DNA of 64,000 nucleotides, taken from assembly GCA_030533445.1 (NCBI GenBank), contig CM060082.1, positions 40,101,317-40,165,316 of the forward strand, read 5' to 3'. Positions 22,223 to 35,704 of the stretch are shown piece after piece (position 1 is the stretch's first letter; every line of letters starts with the position of its first letter). The translations under genes were made by a program, and so were the position numbers. Source of the DNA: Cyprinodon diabolis. Its lineage: Eukaryota > Chordata > Actinopteri > Cyprinodontiformes > Cyprinodontidae. The notes under the pieces were generated by a model. The model was given only the letters and a program-made list of their open reading frames with translations, had not been told where the DNA came from and made no database searches.

Positions 22223-23033
22223 TGCCATGATTATATCTAAGGCTCGGACCCACATGCAGTGAAACCAAACAGAGAGACACAGATGAAAAGTTTAACGGGT
22301 TTTATTGAAGAGATTATGCTTGGTGCAGAGTTTTTCTGAACGCTGCTCAGCCAGAACTGGAAGGTGAGGGGAAGACAGGCTATTAGTTCAGGCTCAGTGG
22401 GAAATTTGATTCGTAGATTTGAAGAAGAGGATCTGGTTGTAGACTCACGTTTCCAGAGAAGTGAAGGATCCTTGACTCCAATCTGTGTGTTGGTTTTCCA
22501 GAGTTTGTTTGATTCGGTGGAGGGCGGAACAGGGTTTACCCAGAACTCGGACGGTGAAGGTGAACGGAGACGCTGATTGCCACTCAGATTTCCTGCTGTA
22601 CTTGAACGGGTCGTAGTGAAGATGATTCCCTTGCTCAGAGAGTAATTGCAACGTCCTCTAAAGGAGACTGGATCCAAACCTCCTGTTTGAATACCTGGCT
22701 CAGTTTAAGACTCAGTTGATCCCTCCTGTGAGTGGAGGTCCGAAAAGGTCCAGTTTGCAGGATGACTTCCTGCCGAGAGGCAAAGACAAAAAACAAAGTT
22801 AAAACTCTGGGAGACAAGAACTCAGTCTTACTCGGTGAAAACTCAGCTTGGCTAGAGTACCAAAAACTGGCAAACACTCTGGCGTCGAGGTAGTGGCAAT
22901 CAGCAGCTTGAGAGCACTCCGTTAATGAGGTAACCGTCAGCAGGTGTGTGAGGAGGCGAGCCGGAACCAGGCGCCTCCTATTGGTGGAAGAGAGACACAC
23001 ACAAAAACAAACACACAGACAGGAGTCCTGACA
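22223..23033 (-). mobile_element. Solo LTR, copy D (related family)
   Basis: It begins TGCCATGATT and ends CCTGACA, flanked by perfect 5-bp repeats GTAAT (22218-22222 and 23034-23038). An inverse poly-A signal (GTTTTATTG) near the left end puts the LTR on the minus strand. Its terminal region resembles copies A, B and E, but its interior differs. Open frames of 146 and 161 codons overlapping it are not retroviral genes. Confidence 0.8.
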
Positions 23034-23753
23034 GTAATCAGGTTCATTAAGGTCATAAAGGGTTGAATTATTCAGGTTTTCCTCTATATTGAACGTTGGA
23101 CTTCTGGCCTGAGGTGACATTCTGGTAGCTCCTCTGACTTAATCGCTGTTATCAAAACCTGTGGCTCAGCGCAGCCTGCTGCCACTTCTCTTTCATCTTA
23201 ATCCAGGCTATCCAAAGCCTCAGCCACTCCTCCCTACTCCTCTGGCTCTGAATGCTGCCTGCTGGCCTCTGTGGGGTAAGAAAACCATTCAGCAGGTATA
23301 GGCAATCAGCATGAATCATGATGTCCCAACTCCAACGGGAGCAGTGACAGGGACTCTGTAGCCGATCCCAGCTCTGCTTTTTCTCAGACTGGTTTCATGA
23401 ACCACTCTGGCATCTGCTTTCTTTGGTATCCATCAGCTGCTGCTCAGGTTGGACAAGTAATGATTTAAGAAGCCTGGTACCACAGTTATGCTGTCAGAGA
23501 CATTAGATATCTCATGAGAAGCTTTGCAGAGATTCGATCGGATCTGACAGATCCGATCGAACTTCTGTCAGACTCAAGTTAAAGAGAAATGCTTCCGCAA
23601 AAATTAAGTTCAATAGTAGTTGAACAGTTTGATCCCTAATTTGAAGAGGAAACAGAACAAGTTTTGCAGTTACTTCTATAGTGGATGGGTGTTTAGTTAG
23701 TGGATAGTTAGTTCTATTCTCTGGACTGTCCCATCTGTCCACCATCCAGTTTC
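23034..23753. other. Intergenic sequence between two solo LTRs
   Basis: About 720 bp with nothing recognised apart from a short GATCGGATC palindromic stretch at about 23536-23560. Confidence 0.7.
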
Positions 23754-23964
23754 TGTCATGATTGGTTCAGAGAGGCCCAATATGCAGAACACCACGGAGA
23801 CGGAAACTGGAGTAAAAGTTTAACAATGTTTATTGAACTATGGTAAAACAAAAGAGTCAAGTACTGGTTCCCTTCTGGGGATCTGGTTCACAGGAAAATG
23901 GAAGGGAGACAGTTCAGTTAGCCACGTAGCTGGTGTATGTGGAAATGTTATCTTCAGAGATCTA

Positions 23965-25576
23965 CAGGTGCTGGTCATAAAATTAGAATATCATGAAAAA
24001 GTAGATTGATTTCAGTAATTCCATTTAAAAAGTGAAACTTGTATATTATATTCATACATTACATACAAACTCATATATTTCAGATGTTTATTTTGTTTAA
24101 TTTTGATGATTACAAATGACAACAAATGAAAATCTCAAATTCATCATATCAGAAAATTAGAATATTACTGAAGACCAATAAAAACAAAGGATTTATAGAA
24201 ATGTTGGCCAACTGAAAAGTATGAACATGAAAAGTATGAGCATGTACAGCACTCAGTATTTAGTTGGGCCTCCTTTGGCCTGTATTACTGCAGCAATGCG
24301 GCGTGGCATGGAGTCGATCAGTCTGTGGCACTGCTCAGGTGTTATGATAGCCCAGGTTGCTCTAATAGTGGCTTTTAGCTCTTCTGAATTGTTGGGTCTG
24401 GTGTATTGCATCTTCTTCTTCACAATACCCCATAGATTTTCTATGGGGTTAAGGTCAGGAGAGTTTGCTGGCCAATTAAGAACAGGGATACCATGGTCCT
24501 TCAACCAGGTACTGGTAGCTTTGGCACTGTGTGCAGGTGCCAAGTCCTGTTGGAAAATGAAATCTGCATCTCCAAAAAGTTGGTCAGCTGCAAGAAGCAT
24601 GAAGTGCTCTAAAACTTCCTGGTATGTGGCTGCGTTGACCCTGGACCTCAGAAAACACAATGGACCAACACCAGCAGATGACATGGCACCCCAAACCATC
24701 ACTGACTGTGGAAACTTTACACTGGACTTCAAGCAACGTGGATGAAGTGCCTCTGTTCTTTTCCTCCAGACTCTGGGACCTTGATTTCCAAAGGAAATGC
24801 AAAATTTACTTTCATCAGAGAACATGACTTTGGACCACTCACCAGCAGTCCAGTCCTGTTTCTCTTTAGCCCAGGCAAGACGCTTCTGACGCTGTCTGTG
24901 GTTCAAGAGTGGCTTGACACAAGGAATGCGACAGCAGAAACCCATGTCTTTCATACGTCTGTGTGTGGTGGTTCTTGAAGCACTCACTCCAGCTGCAGTC
25001 CACTCTTTGTGAATCTCCCCCACATTTTTGAATGGGTTTTGTTTCACAATCCTCTCCAGGGTGCGGTTATCTCTCTTGCTTGTACACTTTTTTCGACCAC
25101 ATCTTTTCCTTCCCTTTGCCTCTCTATTAATGTGCTTGGACACTGAGCTCTGTGAACAGCCAGCCTCTTTAGCGATGACCTTTTGTGTCTTGCCCTCCTT
25201 GTGCAAGGTGTCGATGGTCGTCTTTTGGACAACTGTCAAGTCAGCAGTCTTCCCCATGATTGTGTAGCCTATAGAACTAGACTGAAAGACCGTTTAAAGG
25301 CTTTTGCAGGTGGTTTGAGTTAATTAGCTGATTAGAGTGTGGCACCAGGGGCCATCAATTTTGAACCTTTTCACAATATTCTAATTTTCTGATATGATGA
25401 ATTTGAGATTTTCATTTGTTGTCATTTGTAATCATCAAAATTAAACAAAATAAACATCTGAAATATATGAGTTTGTATGTAATGTATGAATATAATATAC
25501 AAGTTTCACTTTTTAAATGGAATTACTGAAATCAATCTACTTTTTCATGATATTCTAATTTTATGACCAGCACCTG
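23965..25576 (-). mobile_element. Complete Tc1-like transposon, 1612 bp
   Basis: TA dinucleotides flank the element (23963-23964 and 25577-25578). Both ends read CAGGTGCTGGTCATAAAATT inward, and the match continues for about 200 bp with no mismatch noticed in the stretch compared. The element holds one uninterrupted transposase gene on the minus strand. It is inserted in solo LTR copy E. Confidence 0.93.
24253..25257 (-). CDS. Tc1/mariner-type transposase (DD34E), full length
   Basis: The frame of 334 codons starts with ATG at 25257-25255 and ends with TGA. It would catalyse cut-and-paste movement at TA sites in the nucleus. Seen: a paired-like helix-turn-helix at about residues 8-45 (VIAKEAGCSQSSVSKHI); a second DNA-binding part to about residue 110; and catalytic Asp148 (MFSDESKF), Asp238 (FQQDLAPAHS) and Glu273 (SPDLNPIENLWG), with 34 residues between the last two. 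Length is typical for the family (about 340). A basic GRKK at about 54-57 sits where the usual GRPR hook lies. All key residues are present, so an active enzyme is plausible, but activity cannot be judged from sequence. Confidence 0.92.
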   Translation of the reverse strand: MGKTADLTVVQKTTIDTLHKEGKTQKVIAKEAGCSQSSVSKHINREAKGRKRCGRKKCTSKRDNRTLERIVKQNPFKNVGEIHKEWTAAGVSASRTTTHRRMKDMGFCCRIPCVKPLLNHRQRQKRLAWAKEKQDWTAGEWSKVMFSDESKFCISFGNQGPRVWRKRTEALHPRCLKSSVKFPQSVMVWGAMSSAGVGPLCFLRSRVNAATYQEVLEHFMLLAADQLFGDADFIFQQDLAPAHSAKATSTWLKDHGIPVLNWPANSPDLNPIENLWGIVKKKMQYTRPNNSEELKATIRATWAIITPEQCHRLIDSMPRRIAAVIQAKGGPTKY

Positions 25577-26419
25577 TACCTTGAAGAATCCGGGTTTGGC
25601 TTTGAGAGAGGCACTGTTGGTTCCAGAGACTGTTTGATTCAGCAGAGTTCAGTTTCAGCTTCAGCGTCTTGCATCTAACGATAGGACAGACCTTGGTTTT
25701 CCAGCTCTTAGTCCAGAGCAGCATGGGAAATCCAGAGAAGGTTCTTCAGGTTTGGCTCTGAGGGCAAGCTCGACAGGTTAAGCTCATCCAGAGCTTACAG
25801 GACAAAAACAGGTTTCCTGTAGGCAGAGACAAAAGGTAATTAGTTTCCAGCTAGGAGACTAGAGGCAACAAAGATTTCACAGAGGAAGTGAGGCTCAGGT
25901 GCTAACCAAACTGGATAAACACTGCGGCGTTGATGCGAGGTCTGAGGGCTGCTTATATGGTGGAGGATCCTCCTGATGATGAGATGGGTTTCAGGTGTGT
26001 CGAAGGCTCAGCTTAGGAGGATCCACAGTGAACTCTGCTGGAGACAGGTGGTACAGCTCCAGATCCCAACAGTTTCCAGTTCAAGCATGTTTGACTCCTT
26101 CACATGAAACCTAGGACACAACTAAAGGAACTAAACTGAACTAATGATTGAGCAATTTTTTGTCCACAACTGTTGATTTAGTTGTGAAATTTCTCAGACT
26201 TAATGGAAACTAACAGTCTCATTTCATTACACTGCCAATTTTTGCTGTCTCTAGAAACTCCTGGTTAACTGGGATCCTGAAAAAGAATAAACCAGTCTTG
26301 GAGAGCATGTTTCCCCACTGGAAACATGTTGGGTCATTTCAGTCCAGATGATCGTAAAGGTTCTTTCTGGAACCAGAACCTCTCAATGAGGAGGATGGTT
26401 CTCCAGACTTGGAGTTTAT

Positions 26420-26900
26420 TGCTCCATGTAGTCTTGTACGTCATGGTTGTGCCTGGCAGCAGCGGTCTATTACAGCTTTCGACAATCCCCTCAACAATTC
26501 CACAAAATATGCCATTTAGAATGCTACAAACCAGGCATCAATCCCGCATCTACAACTGCCAACGTCTGCTGGAGCTACCGTCACAAAATGTTTTAAACAC
26601 AGTGGAACTTGATTATTTAAAATGCAATGGAGTGCTACTGACAGATGAATACAAAGCACCCTGGACTCATGGAGCAGGCAAGGCCAAGAAGACAGATGGA
26701 GGAAGCGGTGTGCTAGGGGACGTAAGAGGGGTAGCAGGGGTGGGCTAACATTGAACGTTACCACAGAACACTGATCCAATCAATGCTGCTCTCCAATGTC
26801 TGCTCACTGGATAACAAAACAGATAATCTCAGACTAAAACTCTTTTCAAAACAGGAGATTAGTATGTCTTTCCTCAGCCTAGCAAGGTTGAAAGGAAGGC
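26420..26900 (+). mobile_element. LINE 5' coding fragment
   Basis: A stretch encodes basic RRG-rich sequence followed by a segment reading SMLLSNVCSLDNKTDNLRLK, which resembles the start of the apurinic-type endonuclease of fish LINEs (pattern LANVRSL.NK.DEL). It is broken by frame changes, and no complete domain was found. The clade is not assigned. Confidence 0.5.
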
Positions 26901-26914
26901 TAGGAGAGATAAGA

Positions 26915-27345
26915 GATACCGTAGATCCTCTAATATTGGCCTATATTGCTTGAGTGGCCGGGACTCTAACAATAGCCGGTCTCGCTATCGTCGGAGGTAA
27001 ATAATGGCTGGACTCGTATTCAGGCCGGGGCTATAATTAGAACAAATGATGTTCCTTGGCAGTCCTCAACAACTTGTAATAGTAACATACAAGTACCACA
27101 GGGGGGCAATGTTTGCTAACGAATCCCTGCCATTAGCATGGGAAGTCCCATCCTTACACAGAGATCGCAGTGGCATTACACAATCGTTCTGATCTGAAAG
27201 ACCAATGTGATTACCGGTAGGTCTGGTGGTAACCAGGCAGCGTTAAAATGACAGAATTTCGTTGGCCTTCGTTGTAATTCCCCGCAGCCATCAGACAGCT
27301 GAACTGTTGAGAAAACTCTTAATGTCAGAGTCTGTGACAATCATG
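26915..27345. other. Repeat-like intergenic segment
   Basis: It contains ACCGTAGATCCTCTAATATTGG and GGCCGGGGCTATAATTAG, sequences that look like the ends of a common fish miniature element. A short perfect hairpin, GAGTCTGTGACA..TGTCACAGACTC, lies at about 27329-27357. The element family is not identified. Confidence 0.35.
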
Positions 27346-27412
27346 TCACAGACTCTGTATCACAATGACAACACCAAACCAAAACATTGCATAATTGCAC
27401 CATATACTAGTA

Positions 27413-28336
27413 TGTCTTGAAGGGGGACAGATGGACCCAGTATTCAAGGTGAGACAGACAGTGGGAAAGTTCAAAAAGTTTAATAAACCAAGGGTTAAAA
27501 TGGGCGGAAGCTGTGCATCTGCGGAACACAATGGCTGCAGTGGGGTACCGGAGCACCAAACAATTACTGACACTCTTGAGGGTAAGTGACAACAATCATA
27601 TAAGGGAGGATGTTTATCTGTGTGAGCCCCTTACCTGGTTTAACAGATCAGTCCATCCTCTCAGAGGAAGGCAGGATCCAATCGATGGACTGCCAAATGA
27701 CCTGTGGCGCACAGTCGCCCAGAGTTTCCCAGATGCAGCAACTCCATTGAGCAGGCAGGAGACTGATCCAGGTCAGGGAAGCAGCTCAGAACAGGACCGT
27801 TCTGAAATCCAGGAGTCCGAAGCCTGGTCAGGGGTTCCAATCCGAACAGGAACAGAGCCTCCAGGAATCCACAGAGAGCTTAGAAAGGTCAAGAGCTCCA
27901 TGAGTTAAGAAGCGAGCTCAGGCAGACACACTCAGATGCAGACAGACAGGCTCCACAGTAGAGGGATAGAGACAAGACATTGTACTAGGATAACTGCAAA
28001 ACTTTAAACTGGTCTCCACCTAGAAACCAGGCTTGCGAGACTTAATACTGTACTTCACCTAGGAGCCAGGACACGACAAGTAGACAATTAAAACACTAAG
28101 AACCTCTCAACCCACTGGTCTCGTGGAAGGGGGGCACGAACCTTGGAAATAACTCAGACTTACATAGCAAACATACAACACACATCAAACAATGATCTGG
28201 CCACAATAGCTGGGCTAAGCCATACATGAAGCAACAGGTGCAGGTGGATAGGATGAGTGATGATTAGGAACCCGGCAGGATTAGGCAGGTCAATTAATTG
28301 AACAATTAAGGTCAGCAATCAGGCTAAACTATGACA
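27413..28336 (-). mobile_element. LTR-like interspersed repeat, copy F
   Basis: The segment, with its minus-strand start TGTCATAGTTTAGCC, shares long stretches with the inverted copy at 33709-34730: ACCCAGTATTCAAG.TGAGACAG, GAAAGTTCAAAA.GTTTAATAAAC and AACAG.TCAGTCCATCCTCTCA. It contains the poly-A-signal-like TTTAATAAAC in reverse. A target duplication was not found, so the edges are approximate. The 131-codon frame inside shows no family resemblance. Confidence 0.55.
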
Positions 28337-30240
28337 AAATATATTAAATGCTTTGAACTTCCATGTCAATTTTTTTTTTTGCACCATATTTTTTTTTTTT
28401 GAATGTGGGGGGTATAAATGACATCTGGTAAAGGAGCAGTCCACTCTGCTAAAGTTGCAGAAGGGAGGGCTCTGAAAAGGTTAGTGACTTCTTCAAGCCA
28501 CTAACCTACATCTCCATTTATATTTATCTCTGGTCCTCAGTGGATGTGCCCCTAAAGTCTTGAATTCATAATAAACTGTTTAAATTCTACTGCTGTCTCT
28601 CTGGGTGAAAACTTGGGTCATCTGTCTGGAACGTTACATATCTTGTTAAATAAAGCCAAGATTTTCTGCTTCATGTCTAAAGTGAGGCGCTGAAATAAAG
28701 TCAGAGTGACCCACTGCTATCATGACCCATGAAGGCATCATTAATACTTCTGAGAGCTTCATGGAGATCAACAGACTGAAAAGTGGACCTAGATGCTGTC
28801 ATGTTCAGCTGCTCATTTCTCTTTCTCGTTCATTGCTCCAGCTTGTTATTCCAACTGTAAGGAGGGAAAAGTCAGGATTCCCTAGTGGTGTTGGGAAAAC
28901 TGCATTTAGAGAATAAAACAGAAAGAAAAGCAGCGTCCGAGATGTCAGGAGTTCTGATGAATGATGATCTGAGCAGAGGAACCGGGTCTCAGCAGGCCTG
29001 ATGTTGTGACGCTGCTGTGATGATAAAAAAGTTAATTTCTGATGGAGAACAGAAGCCATGTTCAGGCATCAGTCCTCAGCTAGAAAAGAGTACTGTCCTG
29101 TGTTTGGAGGAGCTCTGAGAGGTCGTTGTGGACACGCATGTTTATGATGGCAGCATAACAAGCTAACCATGCTGCTGCCGCTGCCGTGCAACAAGTTATT
29201 TATTTATTAACAAAATGTTCATTGGAGGGGATGGAAAAGCCACTTCTAATATTTAGACAGGCCTTTTCCTGTTGAGTTTGTTTAGTGAAATATTGCAGCA
29301 GAAGGCCTGTAGAGATGTGGGATTTCAATGCAACTTCGAAGGAGCAGTTCTACTTTAAAACAACTTAACTAATTGCAGCAAACAAACGACTGGGTGGCAG
29401 TTAAAGAGGATTTGGAAGTCTGGACAGAAATTTCCTCTCTGAAGCTCTGTGTGGTTGCATCCATCAACATCAGTGGTGTCCATCATGGACTGGAGTCTGG
29501 AGAGAGGGTGGAGGTTAGGCCAGTGGTGAGACACAGCAGTGGAGACATAACATGTGGGCTGGGACACATTCGATGGTCATTCCAAACAGAGACTCTGACA
29601 TCAGGGATTAAAAATAATAACTCAGCTGATAGCTGCCAGAGTCATGTTTAGGAGTCTTGTCTGTGTCCTGTTGTGTCACCTCAGCTTTTTCTTGCCACTC
29701 TGTAATGGTTAGAAAGTGTCGGATCCTGGATGGTGACGAGGAAGGTCAGAGATGGACAGAATTCTTCTGCCAGAAGCTTTAATTTCACTGAGTAATGTCC
29801 CAGTGAGGGACGAGAAGCCAGAGGACATGGAAGCTCCTTTAGTAAGAGTGCCTGTGGCCCAACTAATACTCTGACCTGTAGCTTGATGACAAACTAGGCT
29901 GAGGCTGAGCTCCTGCATTCATTCTGCTGCTTCCTCCCAGACTGACCACAGAGCTGCACAGGCTTCATGTTCAGGGACACAACAGGACACAGACAAGACT
30001 CCTAAACATGACTCTGGCAGCTATCAGCTGAGTTATTATTTTTAATAAGTTTTTAAGGAGAATTATTCTGTTCATCTATTGATCAGATAGACTATGTGGT
30101 GTTGACTAGTCCCTCCCTCTCTGTTTATACTCAGTCATATTCAAGCTAGAAGGTTTTGTCCAATGAGGCTCGTTTGTCAGATTTAAAGGAGCTTTTGAAA
30201 ATAAACAACATATGAGCAGGAATTTAAAGCTGCTTTTCAT
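28337..30240. other. Intergenic, no feature recognised
   Basis: This is ordinary AT-rich sequence with two short T-runs near 28370 and 28390. A stretch related to TGTCCTGTTGTGTC..CTGACTCCTAAACATGACTCTGGCAGC occurs in both orientations at about 29590-29665 and 29940-30045. It forms an inverted pair around 29700-29930, and no gene was seen. Confidence 0.5.
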
Positions 30241-30252
30241 GAAGGCCACATT

Positions 30253-30490
30253 TCAATTCAATTCAGTTTATATATATATATAGCACCTATTCACAACATA
30301 TGTCATCTCAAGGCACTTTACAGTTCACCAGATCATGCAGTTAAATTGATTTACAGCTTACTTGCTAAGGAAAACAATTGATTGGATCGACTCATTGACT
30401 CCAAGACAATCCCTTACACTAAGCATACTTGTAGCAACAGTGGAGAGGAAAAATGCCCTTTTACAGGAAGAAACCTCCCACCGAACCAGA
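30253..30490. repeat. Common fish interspersed repeat
   Basis: It reads TTCAATTCAATTCAGTTTATATA..AGCACCTATTCACAACAT..CATCTCAAGGCACTTTACAG..GGAAGAAACCTCCCACCGA. This resembles a very abundant teleost repeat with these landmarks. The exact family is not assigned. Confidence 0.5.
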
Positions 30491-31498
30491 CTCGGCATCA
30501 GTGTCAATCCATCAATTGATGGAGTATTCTGATCTTAAATGTTGTCTTCATCCGGTGTAAGCATAAAATACTGAGCAGAAATAGAGGCTGCAAGCATTAG
30601 TCTGTGTCTAATGTATCTATTTCATGTGTTTTACTTGGAGAATTAAGTTATGAAATAAATTAACTTTTCATAATTGTCTAACTGATTGAAGATGAACGTT
30701 TGTGTTTTATTGTTTTAGTCGGAGAGTAAGTATCGATCTCTGACCTCCATTCATCAATCCATGACCCATCATTGTCCATCAATCCATCCATACATCCATC
30801 CAATCACTGAAGGTCAGGCTGACTTTGCTTTATTTCCAGGTGAACTCCACATTTCAGCTTCATGCTAGAGTCACTTTGTTCACAGCTGAATATTTGGGGA
30901 TGTTTTGGGTTATTGTTACTGGATGCTGCTTCTACAGAATGTTGATTCAGTCTCAGTGGGTTCAACAGAACCAATGTATCTTCTTGCGTTTATCTAAACG
31001 CTGCAGAGCAGCTTTGGATCTGTCCATCTTAGTCCAGACGGATGGAAACTCTGAGAGCAGACTGAGCTCCCAGAAGCAGATGTGGCTGTTGTTTAGATGT
31101 TATGGTCTCCTTTGGATCACTGAAAAAATGCAGAGACAGAGGCTCCAAAGTGTTTCACTTTAAAACACATTTGACTCAGGAAACAAGGTCAAGAATCATC
31201 TTTTATTTAGACGATCTTAGTTTCCAGGTGCCAACTGTGGCTTAGGGATAGGAGGGCTTCCCAAGGGTTTAGATGAACTTGTGATGATGTGACTGATGGA
31301 AACAATGAGCTCAGGATGAAAGATTGCCGCTAAACAGAAGCAGCAGGACAAATAAAAACACTGATCAACCCAAATCAGACTTTTGATCTGAATCTCTTCT
31401 CAGAAGATCTGATGGAGTCAGACCTTAAACAATTGTGGAGCTTATTGGAGAGTCGCTCCAGGGTTTCAGCTGAGATCAGTGGATCAGTGGTTCTTATT

Positions 31499-31609
31499 TC
31501 AACAAGCAGTCCTCTGATTAGCCAGGACCAGGAGACGGATGTTGCGCAAACACCCAGCAGCAAACTCCTGGAGCTTGCGGTCATAAGAGCCTATGAGGCG
31601 GATCAGTGG
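31499..31609 (-). pseudogene. armc4 (odad2), pseudogene: armc4 last exon (C-terminus, stop)
   Basis: Acceptor TCCCACAG|CCACTG. It encodes 36 residues, PLIRLIGSYDRKLQEFAAGC then LRNIRLLVLANQRTAC, with TGA at 31501-31499. This matches the ARMC4 C-terminus ([20 protein letters not shown]). The exon is undamaged. Several exons between this and 35391 that mammals have were not found. Confidence 0.8.
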
Positions 31610-33640
<2,031 letters not shown>

Positions 33641-33708
33641 GGCACTGTATATACTGTATACACGCCCTGCACCCTTTCCTACTTTTAGCACCTTCTTTTG
33701 ACTATTGA

Positions 33709-34730
33709 TGTCATGATCTGCTCTGATAGCTGGCCTTAATTGCTCATTTTACTCACCTGCCTAGTTCTGCCAAGTTCCTAATCATCTCTGATTTCATCCA
33801 CATGTAAGTTCTGGTTTATATTCTGTCCAGCCAATCTATAGAGGGCAGATCATCGTTTGTTTGATGTTTGTTCCCAGTTTGCCTTGTATTAGTTTCCTGT
33901 CTGTCAGTTTTATTTATTTTTAAGGTTCATGTTCCAATGAGGAGCTTATTCTGAAGCTAGTGTCCTCAGGGGAGTAATTCCATAACCAGTGTTGAGAGCG
34001 TTTCAGCGTTTCCCCAAGCCTTCTGTTTTCCTGCTTCCGTACCCTCTCAGCCACTGTCCCTGTCTGTCCCGTCCCCTGAACCATGATTGGACTTCTGCTG
34101 GATTCTGCCTGTCTGTGCGTTTCTCTCTGAGCTGGATGCTCGATACACGAGACTCTGAACCTGTCCTCCCAGGTGCGTTTTAGTCTGAGTTGGATGCTCG
34201 TCAAACGGGACTCTGTACCTGCCTTCCCGCTCCAATGGATTCCTGGAACCCGGATCTGTCCGTTCCTTAGTGGATCGGAACCATTGACCGGACTGCAGAC
34301 TTCTGGATCCCAGTGCTACTCCAGTCTTTGAATCCCTGTCCTGGATTGGAGTCATGCTTGCTTACTGGGGTTGCTACATCAAGGACGCTCTGGATGGCTC
34401 AGGGCCACTTTTCATTAGCAGTGCATCGGCTATCCTGCCTAAGATTGAGAGGATGGACTGAACTGTTTAACCAGGTAGGGGACTCACTCTAATAATCATC
34501 TTCTGTTCAGATGATCGTAGTCACTTACCTGTGTTTCTCCCTAAACCAAAGTGTCAGTGATTGGGCGGTGCCCCGCCCCCTCGTGCAGCTGCCACAGATC
34601 TGCAGATCCTCAGCAGTGTGCTTTGTTTCTGTTCTGTTATGTTCTGTTTTGTTTTAATAAACGTTTTGAACTTTCCTACTGACTGTCTCATCTTGAATAC
34701 TGGGTACACTTTGAGATCAATAAAGTCTGT
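33709..34730 (+). mobile_element. LTR-like interspersed repeat, copy G
   Basis: It begins TGTCATGATCTGCTCTGATAG and carries TTTTAATAAACGTTTTGAAC near its 3' end (poly-A-signal-like). Large parts match copy F (27413-28336) in inverted orientation. The right edge is approximate. There is no coding content of its own. Confidence 0.55.
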
Positions 34731-34763
34731 CTTATCGTAGAAGCAGAAAACTAACACTACAAA

Positions 34764-34800
34764 TTCACGGCTCCCACAGCCTTGGTTACATTTACATGAT
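34764..34800 (-). repeat. Short duplicate of an armc4 exon segment
   Basis: The minus strand reads CATGTAAATGTAACCAAGGCTGTGGGAGC. The exon at 35391-35449 has CTTGTAAATGCAACCAAGGCTGTGGGAGC, 27 of 29 bases the same. Flanks do not match, so only about 30 bp are shared, encoding VNVTKAVGA versus VNATKAVGA. No splice sites fit around it. Confidence 0.6.
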
Positions 34801-35390
34801 TTTTGCCCAGAGTGATTTGAGAAGCTGTTCTAGTCTGTAACAAGTTTTTTAAAAGCAATGAGGCTGAGATGGAAGCTCCACCATGCTGTCCAGCCAAAAA
34901 GGCAGAGGTTAAATGAAGAGAGAGAAGCCAGCACTCTGTTTCTCTGGGTTTTCCCACCCTGGAGTGTTGGACGGGGCAGAGCTTTAGGCCTGTTAGTCTG
35001 AGCGGCTCAGTGACCGCATGGCTACAGTAAAACACGGAGAATGAAACCACAGCCATATTTAACACAGCAGCTACAATAAACACAGCTTTTAAAAGCTCTG
35101 ATTAGGCTGAGGATGAAAGAGACGCCTACCTGCACAGCTCCAAATGAAAACAACAGGAATGTTTCTGGGCACCAGCCCATGACAGGTTAATGAGACCCTG
35201 TTTAGATCCTACAATTGGTCTCATTTCCTTTTAGAAACACATGACATCAACAAAGGGCCCAGAATGAGTTTGAGCTGATTCCATGATGATGGTAAATAAG
35301 CCACTGATCACATTTTACCAGGCGGCTCATATGAACCTACTGGAAATGGAAACAGAGCAGGTTAAATTGAACAGGAAGAGGTAAACTTAC

Positions 35391-35449
35391 AACATGTCCT
35401 TGACTGTGGCACAAGCTCCCACAGCCTTGGTTGCATTTACAAGCAGAGC
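35391..35449 (-). pseudogene. armc4 (odad2), pseudogene: armc4 exon (ARM repeats)
   Basis: Acceptor TTAACCAG|GCTCTG and donor ATGTT|GTAAGT. It encodes [19 protein letters not shown], matching [20 protein letters not shown]. It is open and in phase with the previous exon's 3' end. Confidence 0.8.
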
Positions 35450-35531
35450 CTGGTTAAATGACAGAGAGCACATGCATGGATCAATGGAGGGACTTTGACC
35501 AAGAACTACAGTAAAAAGCAACATTACATAC

Positions 35532-35704
35532 CTGGTTTGTTCCTTTGAGCAGATTAATGAGGGCCTTGATGCTCCCACCCCTGCAGATGGTGTCTTGTTA
35601 GCTGGTATCTGAGCAAACTGTCCCAGAGCTCCCTCTACATTGACCAGAACATGTTCAGGCTGATCTGTCAGCAGACCAATCAGGATCTGCAGAACATTTC
35701 TCCC
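35532..35704 (-). pseudogene. armc4 (odad2), pseudogene: armc4 exon (ARM repeats), frameshift
   Basis: Acceptor TTTCAG|GGGAGA and donor AACCAG|GTATG. It encodes ILIGLLTDQPEHVLVNVEGA in one frame and RGGSIKALINLLKGTNQ in another, both matching ARMC4 (LVGLLTDQPEEVLVNVVGA, CGGIQPLVNLLVGINQ). The frame changes at about 35588-35600. Confidence 0.85.

Larger units (their letters stand above)
23754..26071 (-). mobile_element. Solo LTR, copy E, split by a Tc1-like element
   Basis: It begins TGTCATGATTGG and ends CAGATCCCAACA, flanked by perfect 5-bp repeats GTTTC (23749-23753 and 26072-26076). Removing the Tc1-like insertion (1612 bp plus the duplicated TA) leaves about 704 bp, close to copy B (709 bp). 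Ends and several internal segments match copies A and B. Orientation is minus. Confidence 0.85.

Noticed and set aside
22237..23120. Two open frames of 146 and 161 codons
   Set aside because: They overlap solo LTR copy D and have no gag, pol or env features.
24221..24745. 174-codon plus-strand frame and other antisense frames at 24-25 kb
   Set aside because: They are antisense shadows of the Tc1 transposase gene on the minus strand.
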